Shown: positions 23,720 through 31,899, counted from the stretch's first letter. The stretch is DNA of 64,000 bases from DASQFQ01 sp963811595 (GCA_963811595.1 CAWERW010000008.1:248001-312000), one strand, 5' to 3'. Made by a program: numbers and translations. The notes: generated by a model not told the origin, from the letters alone.

Positions 23720-24540
23720 GCGAGGACTTCAAGGCATTCGAGTCCGCGGGCTGGGCGGACCGGGCGGGGACCTACGACGACGTCATGGGCTCCGTCACCG
23801 AGCGGCTCGTCGAGCCGCTGCTCGACGCCGCCGGGGTGGGCGCGGACACCCGGCTGCTCGACGCGGCCTGCGGCGTCGGCACGCTCGCCGCCGCCGCGGC
23901 GGCGCGCGGCGCCGAGCCGGTGGGCCTCGACCTCGCCGAGGGCATGGTCGCCGAGGCGCGCTCGCGGCACCCCGCGCTGCGCTTCGAGCAGGGCGACGTG
24001 GAACGGCTCGCGTTCGAGGACGGCCGCTTCGACGCGGTCACCGCCGGCTTCCTGCTGCATCACCTGCCCGACCCGGCGCGCGGGGTCGCCGAGCTCGCTC
24101 GCGTGCTCGCGCCGGGCGGCCGCCTCGCCGCCACGGTCTGGGACGACCCGGAGCGCATGCGCCTGATCGGGCTCGCCGACGACGCGCTGGAACGAGCGGG
24201 CGCCGACCGCTCGGCGGGCGTGCCGGCCGGCCCGGCCGCGTTCGGGTTCGCCCAGCCCGAGGAGCTCGCGGCGCTGCTGCGCGGCGCGGGCTTCGAAGCC
24301 GTCGCGGTCCGCACTGTCGCCTTCACCCACCGCGCGGAGTCGGCCGAGGCGCTGTGGCACGGGCTGCTGGGCGGCACCGTTCGCACCGCCGAGCAGGTCC
24401 GCAATCAGCCCGCCCCGGTGCGCGACCGCGTGCGCGCCGCCTTCACGGAGCTCGCCGCGGCCTACCGCGCCACGGACGGCGCCATCGAGATCCCCGTCGC
24501 CGCCGTGCTGGCGTGCGGCCGCCTCGCTATTCTGCGCTGA
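23716..24540 (+). CDS. Class I SAM-dependent methyltransferase
   Basis: 274 residues, Rossmann-type methyltransferase of the UbiE/Methyltransf_11 type. Motif I is LLDAACGVGTLAAAAAARG (~52-70), then VGLDLAEGMV, and the post-I region FEQGDVERLAFEDGRFDAVTAGFLLHHLPDP. GTG at 23716 overlaps the regulator stop (GTGA), so the two are co-translated. Substrate unknown. Confidence 0.87.
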   Translation: MSEDFKAFESAGWADRAGTYDDVMGSVTERLVEPLLDAAGVGADTRLLDAACGVGTLAAAAAARGAEPVGLDLAEGMVAEARSRHPALRFEQGDVERLAFEDGRFDAVTAGFLLHHLPDPARGVAELARVLAPGGRLAATVWDDPERMRLIGLADDALERAGADRSAGVPAGPAAFGFAQPEELAALLRGAGFEAVAVRTVAFTHRAESAEALWHGLLGGTVRTAEQVRNQPAPVRDRVRAAFTELAAAYRATDGAIEIPVAAVLACGRLAILR

Positions 24541-24544
24541 GCGC

Positions 24545-24618
24545 GCGGCTGTAGCTCAGTTGGCTAGAGCGTCTGCTTGCCATGCAGAAGGTCGAGGGTT
24601 CGAGTCCCTTCAGCCGCT
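24545..24618 (+). tRNA. tRNA-Gly (anticodon GCC)
   Basis: 74-base cloverleaf. Acceptor arms GCGGCTG and CAGCCGC pair, the D-arm is GCTC...GAGC, the anticodon stem is TCTGC/GCAGA with loop TTGCCAT (anticodon GCC), and the T-arm is GAGGG-TTCGAGT-CCCTT. CCA is not encoded. Confidence 0.97.
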
Positions 24619-24625
24619 CTCTCAG

Positions 24626-24649
24626 AAGGCCCGCTTTTGCGGGCCTTTT
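24626..24649 (+). terminator. Rho-independent terminator after tRNA-Gly
   Basis: AAGGCCCGC-TTTT-GCGGGCCTT forms a 9-bp perfect stem with a 4-base loop, running into a T-run. It starts 8 bases after the tRNA. Confidence 0.9.
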
Positions 24650-24682
24650 GTGTTCTGACGACGGTGCCGGACTCGCTCGCGC

Positions 24683-25405
24683 TCATGCCGCGATGAGCAG
24701 CTTGTCCGCGTACTCGCCGGGGAGGCCCGCGTCGCGGACCTCGGCGGCGACCGCCTCGGCGTCGTACGCGACGCGCTCGATCGTCACCCCCACGCCCTCG
24801 CCGCCCGCCTCGAGCACTGCGAAGGCGCCGCGCGCGTCGCCGTCCTTGGGCTTGCCGACTGAGCCGCAGTTGACGAACAGCACGCCGCCGTGCTCGTGCA
24901 CCCAGGGCTTGTGGGTGTGGCCGAAGACGAGCGTGTCGGCGTCTTCGGCGGCGGCGAGGCGCTCGTACAGCCGTGCGGGCTTGTCCTCGAAGAGGTACTC
25001 GTTGACCTTGCGGGGCGAGCCGTGGACGAGGTGCACGCGCGTGATGCCCACGTTGAAGTGCAGGTCGAACGGCAGGTCGCGCATGAAGTCCTTCGACGCC
25101 TGGTCGGTGTGCTCGAGGGTCCAGGCGACGGATTGCCGGCCGAGCTCGCGGTCGTGCGGGGTGATGTAGGCGCACCCGCAGTCCTCGAGGTCGCGCGCGA
25201 TCGCGTGGTCGTAGTTGCCGTAGATGGTCGGGATCGCGCGCTCGGCGATCAGCGCGCAGACCTCGTTGGGGTGCGGGCCGTAGCCGACGAGGTCGCCGCC
25301 GCAGTAGACGGTCTCGATGCCGAGCTCGTCGATCCGCGCGAGCGCTGCCTGCAGCGCAGGGAGGTTGGCGTGGATGTCGGTGATGACCGCGACGCGATCG
25401 TCCAT
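24683..25405 (-). CDS. Metallophosphoesterase (YfcE/MJ0936-like phosphodiesterase)
   Basis: 240 residues, calcineurin-like fold. All metal-binding motifs are visible: Asp-x-His in ITDIHANLPAL (8-10), GGDLVGYGPHPNEV (~40-52), GNYDH (~71), LVHGSPR (~125) and FGHTHKPW (~160), then NCGSVGKP. It should hydrolyse phosphomono- or diesters in the cytoplasm. ATG at 25405. A 30-base block upstream (25432-25461) is also found before the second arsR, hinting at ArsR-type control. Confidence 0.88.
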   Translation of the reverse strand: MDDRVAVITDIHANLPALQAALARIDELGIETVYCGGDLVGYGPHPNEVCALIAERAIPTIYGNYDHAIARDLEDCGCAYITPHDRELGRQSVAWTLEHTDQASKDFMRDLPFDLHFNVGITRVHLVHGSPRKVNEYLFEDKPARLYERLAAAEDADTLVFGHTHKPWVHEHGGVLFVNCGSVGKPKDGDARGAFAVLEAGGEGVGVTIERVAYDAEAVAAEVRDAGLPGEYADKLLIAA

Positions 25406-25431
25406 GGCGCTACCGCACGCTAGCCAACTCG

Positions 25432-25461
25432 ATTGATGAACGCTAATAGAAGCGCGTCTAT
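25432..25461. promoter_or_regulatory. Composite ArsR-type operator candidate, copy 1
   Basis: Two abutting 16-base elements: ATTGA-N6-CTAAT and ATAGA-N6-TCTAT, overlapping by two bases. The same 30-base layout is present inverted at 29645-29674 with 24 of 30 bases identical. It lies 27 bases before the phosphoesterase ATG and touches the end of arsR1. Confidence 0.5.
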
Positions 25462-25808
25462 GCGGCGGCGGGCAGCGCCGGGACGTCGAGCAGCGCGCGG
25501 ACGCGCTCGAACGCGGCGGGCACGAGGCTGAAGTAGGCGTACGAGCCGCGCTTCTCGCGCGACACGAGGCCGGCGTCGAGCAGCTGCTTGAGGTGGTAGC
25601 TGACGGTCGGCTGCTTGAGGCCGAGCATCGCCTCGAAGTCGCAGACGCAGACCGCCTCTCCCCCGGCCTGCAGCAGCCGGTTGAGGATCCGTACGCGGTG
25701 GCGGTCGGCGAGCGACTTGAAGACGCGCTCGAGCCCGTCGGCGTCGGCGTCGGAGAGCGCCGGCTCGCCGAGCGGAGGGCAGCACTGCACAAGCGGGAGC
25801 TCGATCAC
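25458..25808 (-). CDS. arsR: ArsR/SmtB-family metalloregulator 1
   Basis: 116 residues, winged helix (FKSLADRHRVRILNRLL, then the recognition region KQPTVSYHLKQLLDAGLV). Cys54-x-Cys56 in VCVCDF matches the arsenite site of classical ArsR, and there is an extra N-terminal Cys9-Cys10 pair. It should repress the divergent flavoprotein-MFS-R2-like operon and leave DNA on binding As(III) or Sb(III). GTG start at 25808. Two ATCGA-N6-TYGAT palindromes lie in the divergent gap. Confidence 0.9.
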   Translation of the reverse strand: MIELPLVQCCPPLGEPALSDADADGLERVFKSLADRHRVRILNRLLQAGGEAVCVCDFEAMLGLKQPTVSYHLKQLLDAGLVSREKRGSYAYFSLVPAAFERVRALLDVPALPAAA

Positions 25809-25818
25809 GGAGAGAAGG

Positions 25819-25838
25819 ATATCGAAAAAACTTGATAT
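25819..25838. promoter_or_regulatory. ArsR operator candidate, site 1 of the divergent gap
   Basis: ATCGA-N6-TTGAT (core 25821-25836) inside the longer AT-rich palindrome ATATC...GATAT. It lies 11 bases before the arsR1 start. Same spacing as site 2 at 25869. Confidence 0.5.
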
Positions 25839-25868
25839 GTCTACGAAGTCGCGCTACGGTCCCCAACG

Positions 25869-25886
25869 CATCGACAATCTTCGATG
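25869..25886. promoter_or_regulatory. ArsR operator candidate, site 2 of the divergent gap
   Basis: CATCGA-N6-TCGATG is a perfect 6-bp-arm palindrome, 21 bases before the flavoprotein ATG at 25908. It shares the ATCGA-N6-TYGAT consensus with site 1. Confidence 0.5.
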
Positions 25887-25907
25887 AATCCGATGAGGAG
25901 CTACGAC

Positions 25908-27234
25908 ATGCCCGAGTCCCCGCCCTTGCCGGTCGCTGTCATCGGCGCCGGTCCCGTCGGCCTGGCCGCCGCCGCGCATCTGGTCGCGCGCGGGATCGAG
26001 CCGCTCGTCTTCGAGGCCGGCGACGGCCCCGGCGCCAGCGGTGCGCGACTGGGCGCACGTCCGCGTCTTCTCCCCCTGGGCGTTCAACATCGACCCCGTC
26101 GCCGCCGACCTCCTCGAGGCCGAGGGCTGGGTCGCGCCGCCCGCCGAGGCCTATCCCACCGGCGGCGAGATCGCCGAGCGCTACCTCGAGCCGCTCGCCG
26201 CGCTGCCGGCCTTGCGGCGCCGCATCCGCTACGGCAGCCGCGTCACCGCGGTGACCCGCGTCGGGATCGACAAGCTCAAGGACGCCGGCCGCGACGAGGC
26301 GCCGTTCGAACTGGTCGTCGACCGCGGCGGCCGCGAGCAGCGCGTGCTCGCCCGCGCGGTGATCGACGCGTCCGGCACATGGACGAAACCCAACCCGCTC
26401 GGCGCCGGCGGCGTCCCCGCCGCAGGCGAGCGCGCGGCCGCGGATCGCATCGCCTATCGCATCCCCGACGTGCTCGGGCGCGACCGCGACCGCTACGCCG
26501 GCAAGCGCGTGCTGGTGGCCGGCACCGGCCACTCGGCCTTCAACGTGCTCGTCGACCTGGTCGAGCTGCGCAAGGACGCGCCGGACACGCAGATCGTGTG
26601 GGCGGTGCGGCGCGAGGCGCCGGGCGACAAGCTCGGCGGCGGCCGCGCCGACCAGCTGCCCGCACGCGGCGCGCTCGGCGAGACCGTCCGCCGCCTGCTC
26701 GACGACGGCGCCATCGAGCTGGTCACCGGCTTCCACTCCCGCGAGATCGCCGACCGCGACGGTCGCCTGGAGATCAGCGACGGCGCGCGCCGCATCGTCG
26801 CCGACGAGGTGATCGCCACCACCGGCTTCCGCCCCGACCTCGCGCTGCTGGCCGAGCTGCGGCTCGACCTCGACGACCGGGTCGAGGCGCCCCGCACGCT
26901 TGCGCCCCTGATCGACCCGAACCTGCACTCCTGCGGCTCGGTGCCGCCGCACGGTGTCGACGAGCTCTCCCACCCCGACGAGGGCATCTACGTTGTCGGC
27001 ATGAAGAGCTACGGCCGCGCGCCGACCTTCCTGCTGCGCACCGGCTACGAGCAGGTCCGCTCCGTCGTCGCCGCCCTGGACGGCGACTGGCAGGCCGCCC
27101 GCAAGGTCGATTTCGTCCTCCCCGAGACCGGCGTGTGCAACAGCGGCATCACCCCCAGCACCGCCGAGCCGGCCGCCGCCGCGGCGTGCTGCGGCGCGGG
27201 CTCCCCGCACGAAGAGGTGGCCGCCACCGCGTGA
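25908..27234 (+). pseudogene. FAD/NAD(P)-dependent oxidoreductase of an ars operon, one-base frameshift
   Basis: The first ~44 residues (LPVAVIGAGPVGLAAAAHLV, a dinucleotide-binding motif) are in one frame. From 26041 the protein continues in the next frame with RDWAHVRVFSPW, and a second nucleotide motif is near VLVAGTGHSAFNVL. Removing one G at ~26040 restores a ~440-residue flavoprotein of the type found in actinobacterial arsenic loci (flavin monooxygenase-like). The C-terminus has a Cys pair (AACCGAG), a possible metal(loid) site. ATG at 25908 has GGAG eight bases upstream. Its stop overlaps the MFS start (GTGA). Confidence 0.78.
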
Positions 27235-28445
27235 GCGCGCCGCCGCACACGCTCGAGCAGCGCGCCGGCCTTCGCCACCCGCCCCTCTCGCGGGCATGGG
27301 CGATCGTCGGCGCGCTGTCGGTCACCGAGACCGTCTCCTGGGGCATCCTCTACTACGCCTTCGCGGTCTTCCTGCTCCCGATGCAGCGCGAGCTCGGGTT
27401 CTCCACCGCCCAGCTCACCGGCGCCTTCTCGCTCGCGCTGCTGCTCTCCGGCGTCGCGGGCATCGCGGTCGGTCGCTTCCTCGATGGCCGCAGCCCGCGC
27501 GCGCTGATGACCGCGGGCTCAGTCGCCGGAGTCCTGCTCGTGCTCGCCTGGTCGCGCGTGGAGGGGCTTGCCGCGTTCTACGCCCTGTGGGCCGGCATCG
27601 GGCTGGTGATGGCCACCGTGCTCTATGAGCCCGCGTTCGTCGTGCTCGCCAAATGGTTCCCGGCCGCCGGGCAGCGGCGGCAGGCACTGACTGCCCTCAC
27701 CCTGGTTGCGGCGCTGGCGAGCTTCATCTTCCTCCCGCTCTCGCAGGCGCTGATCGACGCCCACGGGTGGCGCGACGCGCTGGTGATCCTCGCCGTGATC
27801 CTGGCCGCGTTCACCATCCCCATCCACGCTCTCGTGCTTCGGCCGGCGCCGGAGGCCCGAGCCGAAACCCGCGCCCCATCGACCTCGGCGAGCGACGCGC
27901 TGCGCTCGGCGCCGTTCTGGCTGCTCTCAACGGCGTTCTTCCTCGCCACGTTCACCGGCATCGCCATGACCGTGCTCGCCATCCCCTACCTGGTCGAGCG
28001 CGGCTACAGCGCGCCGTTCGCCGCTTTCGCCGTCGGACTGATCGGCTTCTCGCAGATCCCCGGCCGCATCCTGTTCGCCGCCGTCGGCCCGCGCATCCCG
28101 CCGGCGTGGGCGACCGCCGGCGTGTTCGCGCTGATCGCCGTCGGCATCGCGCTGCTGGCCGGTGTCCACGGCACCGCAGCCGCGATCACCGGGCTCGTCG
28201 TGCTCGGCATGGGCAACGGCATGACCACGCTCGCGCGCGCGACGCTCATCGCCGACCGCTACGGCGCCGGCAGCTACGGCACGATCGGCGGCGTCGCCGC
28301 CTTCTTCACCACCGGCGCCCGCGCCGGCGGACCCGTCGCCGCCGCCGTCTACGCCGCCGCCGTGGGCTACACCACGCTGCTGTGGACGCTCGCCGCCTGC
28401 GCCGTCGTCGCGGCAGCGCTCGCCTTCCGCGCGGAGACCCTGTGA
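27231..28445 (+). CDS. MFS transporter in the ars-type operon
   Basis: 404 residues, about 12 membrane spans. GTG at 27231 overlaps the flavoprotein stop and its own stop overlaps the R2-like GTG, so it is the middle gene of a coupled operon. Motif-A-like GRFLDGRSPRAL follows helix 2. By context it may export an arsenic or antimony species or an organoarsenical, but the sequence alone shows only an MFS permease. Confidence 0.85.
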   Translation: MSAPPHTLEQRAGLRHPPLSRAWAIVGALSVTETVSWGILYYAFAVFLLPMQRELGFSTAQLTGAFSLALLLSGVAGIAVGRFLDGRSPRALMTAGSVAGVLLVLAWSRVEGLAAFYALWAGIGLVMATVLYEPAFVVLAKWFPAAGQRRQALTALTLVAALASFIFLPLSQALIDAHGWRDALVILAVILAAFTIPIHALVLRPAPEARAETRAPSTSASDALRSAPFWLLSTAFFLATFTGIAMTVLAIPYLVERGYSAPFAAFAVGLIGFSQIPGRILFAAVGPRIPPAWATAGVFALIAVGIALLAGVHGTAAAITGLVVLGMGNGMTTLARATLIADRYGAGSYGTIGGVAAFFTTGARAGGPVAAAVYAAAVGYTTLLWTLAACAVVAAALAFRAETL

Positions 28446-29269
28446 CCGACATCCACCTCAACGACCCCCAGACCCTCTACCGCCACTGGGAGGAGCAGCA
28501 GTGGAACCCGTTCGCGATCGACCTCGGGCGCGACCGCGAGCAGTGGCGGGAGATGAGCGGCGACGACCGCGGCCTCGTCCACTGGGCGCTGGCGTCGCTG
28601 ATGGTCGCCGAGGAGCGCATCACGACCAAGTTCGCCGGGCTCGTGCTCGCCCACGGCAGCGAGGAGGAGGCCACCTTCCTCGCCACCCAGCAGGTCGACG
28701 AGGCCCGCCACATGCAGTTCTACGCGCGCTTCCAGGACGAGGTCATCGCCGACCCCGCGGCGATCGCCGAGCATGTCGCGCGCGCCCGCGAGCAGCTCTC
28801 CCCCGCCTTCGCCACCGTCTTCGACCAGGGCCTCGTCCAGGCTCACGACCGGCTCGTCGCGCACCCCGCCGACCCGGCCGCCAAGGTTGCCTTCGTCACC
28901 ACCTACCACCTGGTGATCGAGAGCACGCTCGGCCTCACCGCCTTCCGCTTCATCACGCGCTACCTCGAGTCCGAAGGGCTGCTGCCCGGCTTCGTGGACG
29001 GCTACAGCCGCATCCACCACGACGAGCAGCGCCACATCGGCTACGGCGTCTGGTACCTGCGCGACGCCGTCGCGCGCGAGCCCGCGCTCGCCGACGAGGT
29101 CCGCGTCACGCTCGGCCGGCTGCTGCCGGCCGTCGCCGAGTCACTCACCCCGCCGGACCGTGACGGGAGCGACTGGGACGCACTCGGGGCCAGCAGTCAG
29201 GAGATCCGCGAGTTCGCCCTCGGCGGCCTCAACCGCCGTCTGGGCATCATCGGCGTCTCGCTCAGCTGA
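28442..29269 (+). CDS. Ribonucleotide-reductase R2-like/ferritin-fold metal carboxylate protein
   Basis: 275 residues. A full set of diiron-type ligands is visible: Glu57/58 (VAEERIT), Glu87-x-x-His90 (VDEARH), Glu160 (LVIEST) and Glu195-x-x-His198 (HDEQRHIGYG). That is the R2/R2lox pattern. It is short for a class I R2 (usually above 300) and no R1 is nearby, so an oxidase role is more likely than nucleotide reduction (inference). GTG at 28442 overlaps the MFS stop. The 3' end overlaps convergent arsR2 by 8 bases. Confidence 0.8.
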   Translation: MTDIHLNDPQTLYRHWEEQQWNPFAIDLGRDREQWREMSGDDRGLVHWALASLMVAEERITTKFAGLVLAHGSEEEATFLATQQVDEARHMQFYARFQDEVIADPAAIAEHVARAREQLSPAFATVFDQGLVQAHDRLVAHPADPAAKVAFVTTYHLVIESTLGLTAFRFITRYLESEGLLPGFVDGYSRIHHDEQRHIGYGVWYLRDAVAREPALADEVRVTLGRLLPAVAESLTPPDRDGSDWDALGASSQEIREFALGGLNRRLGIIGVSLS

Positions 29270-29615
29270 GCCAGCCGGTCAGCTCGTCCAGCGCGCCCGG
29301 CACGACGTAGTAGTACGCCCACAGGCCCTGGCGCTCTGACTCGACGATGCCGGCGTCGCGAAGCACCTTGAGGTGATGCGAAACGGTCGGCTGTGAGAGG
29401 TCGAACAGCGGCACCAGCTCGCACACACAGACCTTGCCCGCGTGCTTGCGCAACACGTCGACGAGCTGCAGCCGCACCGGGTCGGCGATCGCCTTGGCGA
29501 GCTTGGCCATCCGCTCGGCTTCCAGGCGCTCGACGTCCGGGTAGACGACCGGCTCGCAGCAGCGCTCCCCGGCCGCGCGCTTGGTCTTCGGGGTCAGCTC
29601 CATGTCGATGGCCAT
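29262..29615 (-). CDS. arsR: ArsR/SmtB-family metalloregulator 2
   Basis: 117 residues from ATG at 29615. Winged helix (LAKAIADPVRLQLVDVLRK, SQPTVSHHLKVLRDAGIV). Like ArsR1 it has a Cys-x-Cys metal site (Cys63/Cys65, VCVCEL) and an N-terminal Cys19-Cys20 pair. The two proteins are similar but not the same. Convergent to the R2-like gene. A 30-base composite operator candidate lies 30 bases upstream and probably gives autoregulation. Confidence 0.9.
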   Translation of the reverse strand: MAIDMELTPKTKRAAGERCCEPVVYPDVERLEAERMAKLAKAIADPVRLQLVDVLRKHAGKVCVCELVPLFDLSQPTVSHHLKVLRDAGIVESERQGLWAYYYVVPGALDELTGWLS

Positions 29616-29644
29616 CGATCGGACGCTACCGCAGGCCCAGGCAA

Positions 29645-29674
29645 ATAGACGCAATTCGATTAGCGTTTGTCGAT
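29645..29674. promoter_or_regulatory. Composite ArsR-type operator candidate, copy 2
   Basis: Read on the minus strand it is ATCGA-N6-CTAAT joined to ATCGA-N6-TCTAT with a 2-base overlap, matching 25432-25461 at 24 of 30 positions. It lies between arsR2 and the divergent DHFR-like gene and could control both. Confidence 0.52.
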
Positions 29675-29788
29675 CTAACGGCGTACCTTCCGCGGCACGC
29701 GGACACCCGCGCGAACCCGACGACATCACCCTGAGCCGAAAGGCCAGCATTTGCGGGGTAAGCTGGCGACTCACGGGAGGCTGACGCC

Positions 29789-30352
29789 ATGCGGAAACTG
29801 ACCTTCGGCATGAACCTGAGCGTGGACGGCTACATCGCCGCGCCCGGCGACGACATCGGCTGGAGCGCGCCGAGCGACGAACTGTTCCAGTGGTGGTCCG
29901 ACCGGGTGGGGTCGACAGGCCTGGCGCTGTACGGGCGCAAGCTGTGGGAGGGGATGAGCTCCCACTGGCCGACCGCCGACAAGCAGCCGGGCGCCACACC
30001 GGCGGAGATCGAGTTCGCCGGCCGCTGGCGGGACATGCCGAAGGTGGTGTTCTCCTCGACGATCAGCACGGTCGACTGGAACACCCGTCTGGTCACCGGC
30101 GACGCGGTCACCGAGATCACCAGGCTCAAGGCCGACGACGGCGGCCCCATGGACATCGCCGGTGCCACACTCGCCGCGGCGGCCATGCGGGCCGGGCTGA
30201 TCGACGAGTACGTGATCGTCACCCATCCGGTGCTGGTGGGCGGCGGCACGCCGTTCTTCACGGCCCTGGACAACTGGGTGAACCTGAGCCTGGTGGAGAC
30301 CCGGACGTTTCCCGACGGCGTGATGCTGACCAGGTACGAGACCAGGCGCTGA
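29789..30352 (+). CDS. Dihydrofolate reductase/RibD C-terminal family protein
   Basis: 187 residues, DHFR-like fold. N-terminus KLTFGMNLSVDGYIAAPGDD, then LYGRKLWEGM, VVFSSTI and the C-terminal VLVGGGTPFF are typical of the RibD-C reductases common in actinobacteria. Probably NADPH-dependent; substrate unknown. ATG at 29789 has GGGAGG upstream. Confidence 0.88.
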   Translation: MRKLTFGMNLSVDGYIAAPGDDIGWSAPSDELFQWWSDRVGSTGLALYGRKLWEGMSSHWPTADKQPGATPAEIEFAGRWRDMPKVVFSSTISTVDWNTRLVTGDAVTEITRLKADDGGPMDIAGATLAAAAMRAGLIDEYVIVTHPVLVGGGTPFFTALDNWVNLSLVETRTFPDGVMLTRYETRR

Positions 30353-30378
30353 GCGCCCGACGCAAGGCGGCGCGAAGA

Positions 30379-30797
30379 TCAGCGGTCGGACTTGCCCCAG
30401 ACGTAGAGGATGTCCGGAGCGCCCTCTTCGTTCTCACGGCCATCGGTGCGGCGAATCGCGACGAAACCGTGCCGCTCGTAGAAGCGCTGCGCTCCCACAT
30501 TGGACGCGAACGTCCAGAGCCGTAGCCCGTCCGGACGCGCGCTTCGCCAACTCCACGAGCTGGCTGCCGACCCCCCGCCCGGTCATGGTCGGCTCGACGT
30601 AGAGCTGATCGAGCCATTGCCCGTCCAGAACGAGAACGCCGGCCAGCTTGCGCTCCGCGTCCTCGGCGAGCCAGAGCTCCGTGTCCCGCACGCCGTGGGA
30701 TGCGAACCACGCCGACCGCCGCCTCGCAGGCACGCAGCCGGAGGTCGGGCGCCGCACGTGCGTCACGCTCGCCGGCCCGACGGAGGGCGATGTCCAT
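30379..30797 (-). pseudogene. GNAT acetyltransferase broken by two frameshifts
   Basis: Three frames are needed. The start MDIALRRAGERDARA comes from the frame beginning at 30797. The core FASHGVRDTELWLAEDAE through LDQLYVEPTMTGRGVGSQL (acetyl-CoA-binding motif GRGVGS) is in a second frame. The end LRLWTFASNVGAQRFYERHG is in a third, reaching TGA at 30379. The piece between start and core is also shorter than usual. It looks inactivated, unless the assembly has indels. Confidence 0.72.
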
Positions 30798-30851
30798 CGC
30801 CCATGATCGCGCCGGCGTGATGCCTCAGACCGTCGGGGGTCGCCAGGGCTC

Positions 30852-30998
30852 GTGCTCGTGCGCGAGCCAGACCACTACCGGATCGGCCCGCGCGACCGGC
30901 CGCCGACGCTCCTGCTCGGCTACGGCCAGGTCTCCGAGCCGGCGATCCGCGCCGGAGTCGCCGAGCTCGCCGCCGCGGTGCGCGCCACCCGTACCTAG
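30852..30998 (+). pseudogene. Fragment: C-terminus of a MocR-type (GntR-aminotransferase) regulator
   Basis: About 48 codons ending in TAG read PPTLLLGYGQVSEPAIRAGV and continue to the end, the usual last segment of MocR/PdxR-type regulators. Nothing of the ~400 upstream residues is present. The stop shares CTAG with the convergent cytochrome gene. Confidence 0.6.
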
Positions 30999-31390
30999 CC
31001 CGCGCGCACCCCATCGACGATGAAGTCGACGAGCCGATCGAGGTCCGCGGGCGCGATCCGCTGCGCGTAGTCCTCCGGCATCGCGCCCGTGCCCCAGCCC
31101 GGCGAGGCGTTCTCGTTCGGGAGCACGATCGACTCCCGCACGTAGTCGCGCGACTTGCCGTGCAGGGAGAGCTGGAGATCGGGGCCCATCGGCATGTGCG
31201 CGTTGGCCGGCTCGAACGTGTGGCACGAGCCGCAGCCCTGCTCGATCCACACCGTCTGGCCGTCCCGCGGCCCCTTTGCCGCTGTCGGGCCGGCGGCGGG
31301 CGGGTCCGAGCCCGCGCCGGCGAAGGCGGCGAACGTCATCGCCGCCCCCGCACAGGCGAGGCCGGCGGCGGCGATGACAGTCGCTCTCAC
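30995..31390 (-). CDS. Exported c-type cytochrome, single heme
   Basis: 131 residues. An N-terminal hydrophobic stretch (~2-26) acts as signal or anchor. One heme site, Cys53-Gly-Ser-Cys56-His57 (GCGSCH), has a likely axial Met104 (GAMPEDY). The rest matches a mono-heme cytochrome c with PDLQLSLHGKSRDYVRESIVLPN. GTG at 31390 overlaps the stop of the YtkA-like gene (GTGA). The pair probably works at the outer face of the membrane in electron transfer. Confidence 0.87.
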   Translation of the reverse strand: MRATVIAAAGLACAGAAMTFAAFAGAGSDPPAAGPTAAKGPRDGQTVWIEQGCGSCHTFEPANAHMPMGPDLQLSLHGKSRDYVRESIVLPNENASPGWGTGAMPEDYAQRIAPADLDRLVDFIVDGVRAG

Positions 31391-31899
31391 GTCGCCTGCG
31401 GACGGTGGTGGCGCCGGCGGTCGAGCGCGAACATGGCCGCGGCCGCGAGCAGCAGCGCGATGCCGGGCACGAGCCAGCCGGCGGACACGCCGCCGCCGCC
31501 GTCGGCGCCGTTCGCCGGCGCGGGCGCGGACGTCTCGGCGCCGATCTGCACCGCCGGGAACGTGTGCGGCTGCCCGCTGATGAAGCCGTCGTCGACCGCG
31601 TAGTTCCAGCGACCGGCGGTCGGGAACACGACTTCGGCGCGGTACACGCCGGGCTTGCCGGTCGGCTTGGCGGCGAACGTCTTCCGCGCGTCGCCGCTCG
31701 TGATGATGACCGTGGGCTCGACGCCCTCCAGCGGCGTCACGCCGTGCTGGAGCACGGTGATCTTGACCGGCCACGGCGTGCCCGCCTCCGTGCCGGCGGG
31801 CGTCGAGCTGAGCCCGACGGTGGCCCAGCCGCCCGCATGCGCCGCCGGAGCGATCAGCAGGGCGAGGGCGAGGGGAACAGCGAACAGGACGCGGCGCAC
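31387..31899 (-). CDS. Membrane-anchored YtkA/FixH-like beta-sandwich protein
   Basis: 170 residues. Signal peptide (LFAVPLALALLIAPAAHA), an extracytoplasmic beta-sandwich (~24-125: TPWPVKITVLQHGVTPLEGV, then GVYRAEVVFPTAGRWNY), and a C-terminal membrane helix followed by RRRHHR. GTG at 31899 has AGGAGG six bases upstream. The domain is found in copper-handling and oxidase-assembly proteins; its coupling to a cytochrome c supports a respiratory role (inference). Confidence 0.78.
   Translation of the reverse strand: MRRVLFAVPLALALLIAPAAHAGGWATVGLSSTPAGTEAGTPWPVKITVLQHGVTPLEGVEPTVIITSGDARKTFAAKPTGKPGVYRAEVVFPTAGRWNYAVDDGFISGQPHTFPAVQIGAETSAPAPANGADGGGGVSAGWLVPGIALLLAAAAMFALDRRRHHRPQAT

Noticed and set aside
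28442..29269. Class I ribonucleotide reductase small subunit (nrdB)
   Set aside because: It has the R2 metal ligands, but it is short, has no large-subunit neighbour and lies in an ArsR-flanked operon.
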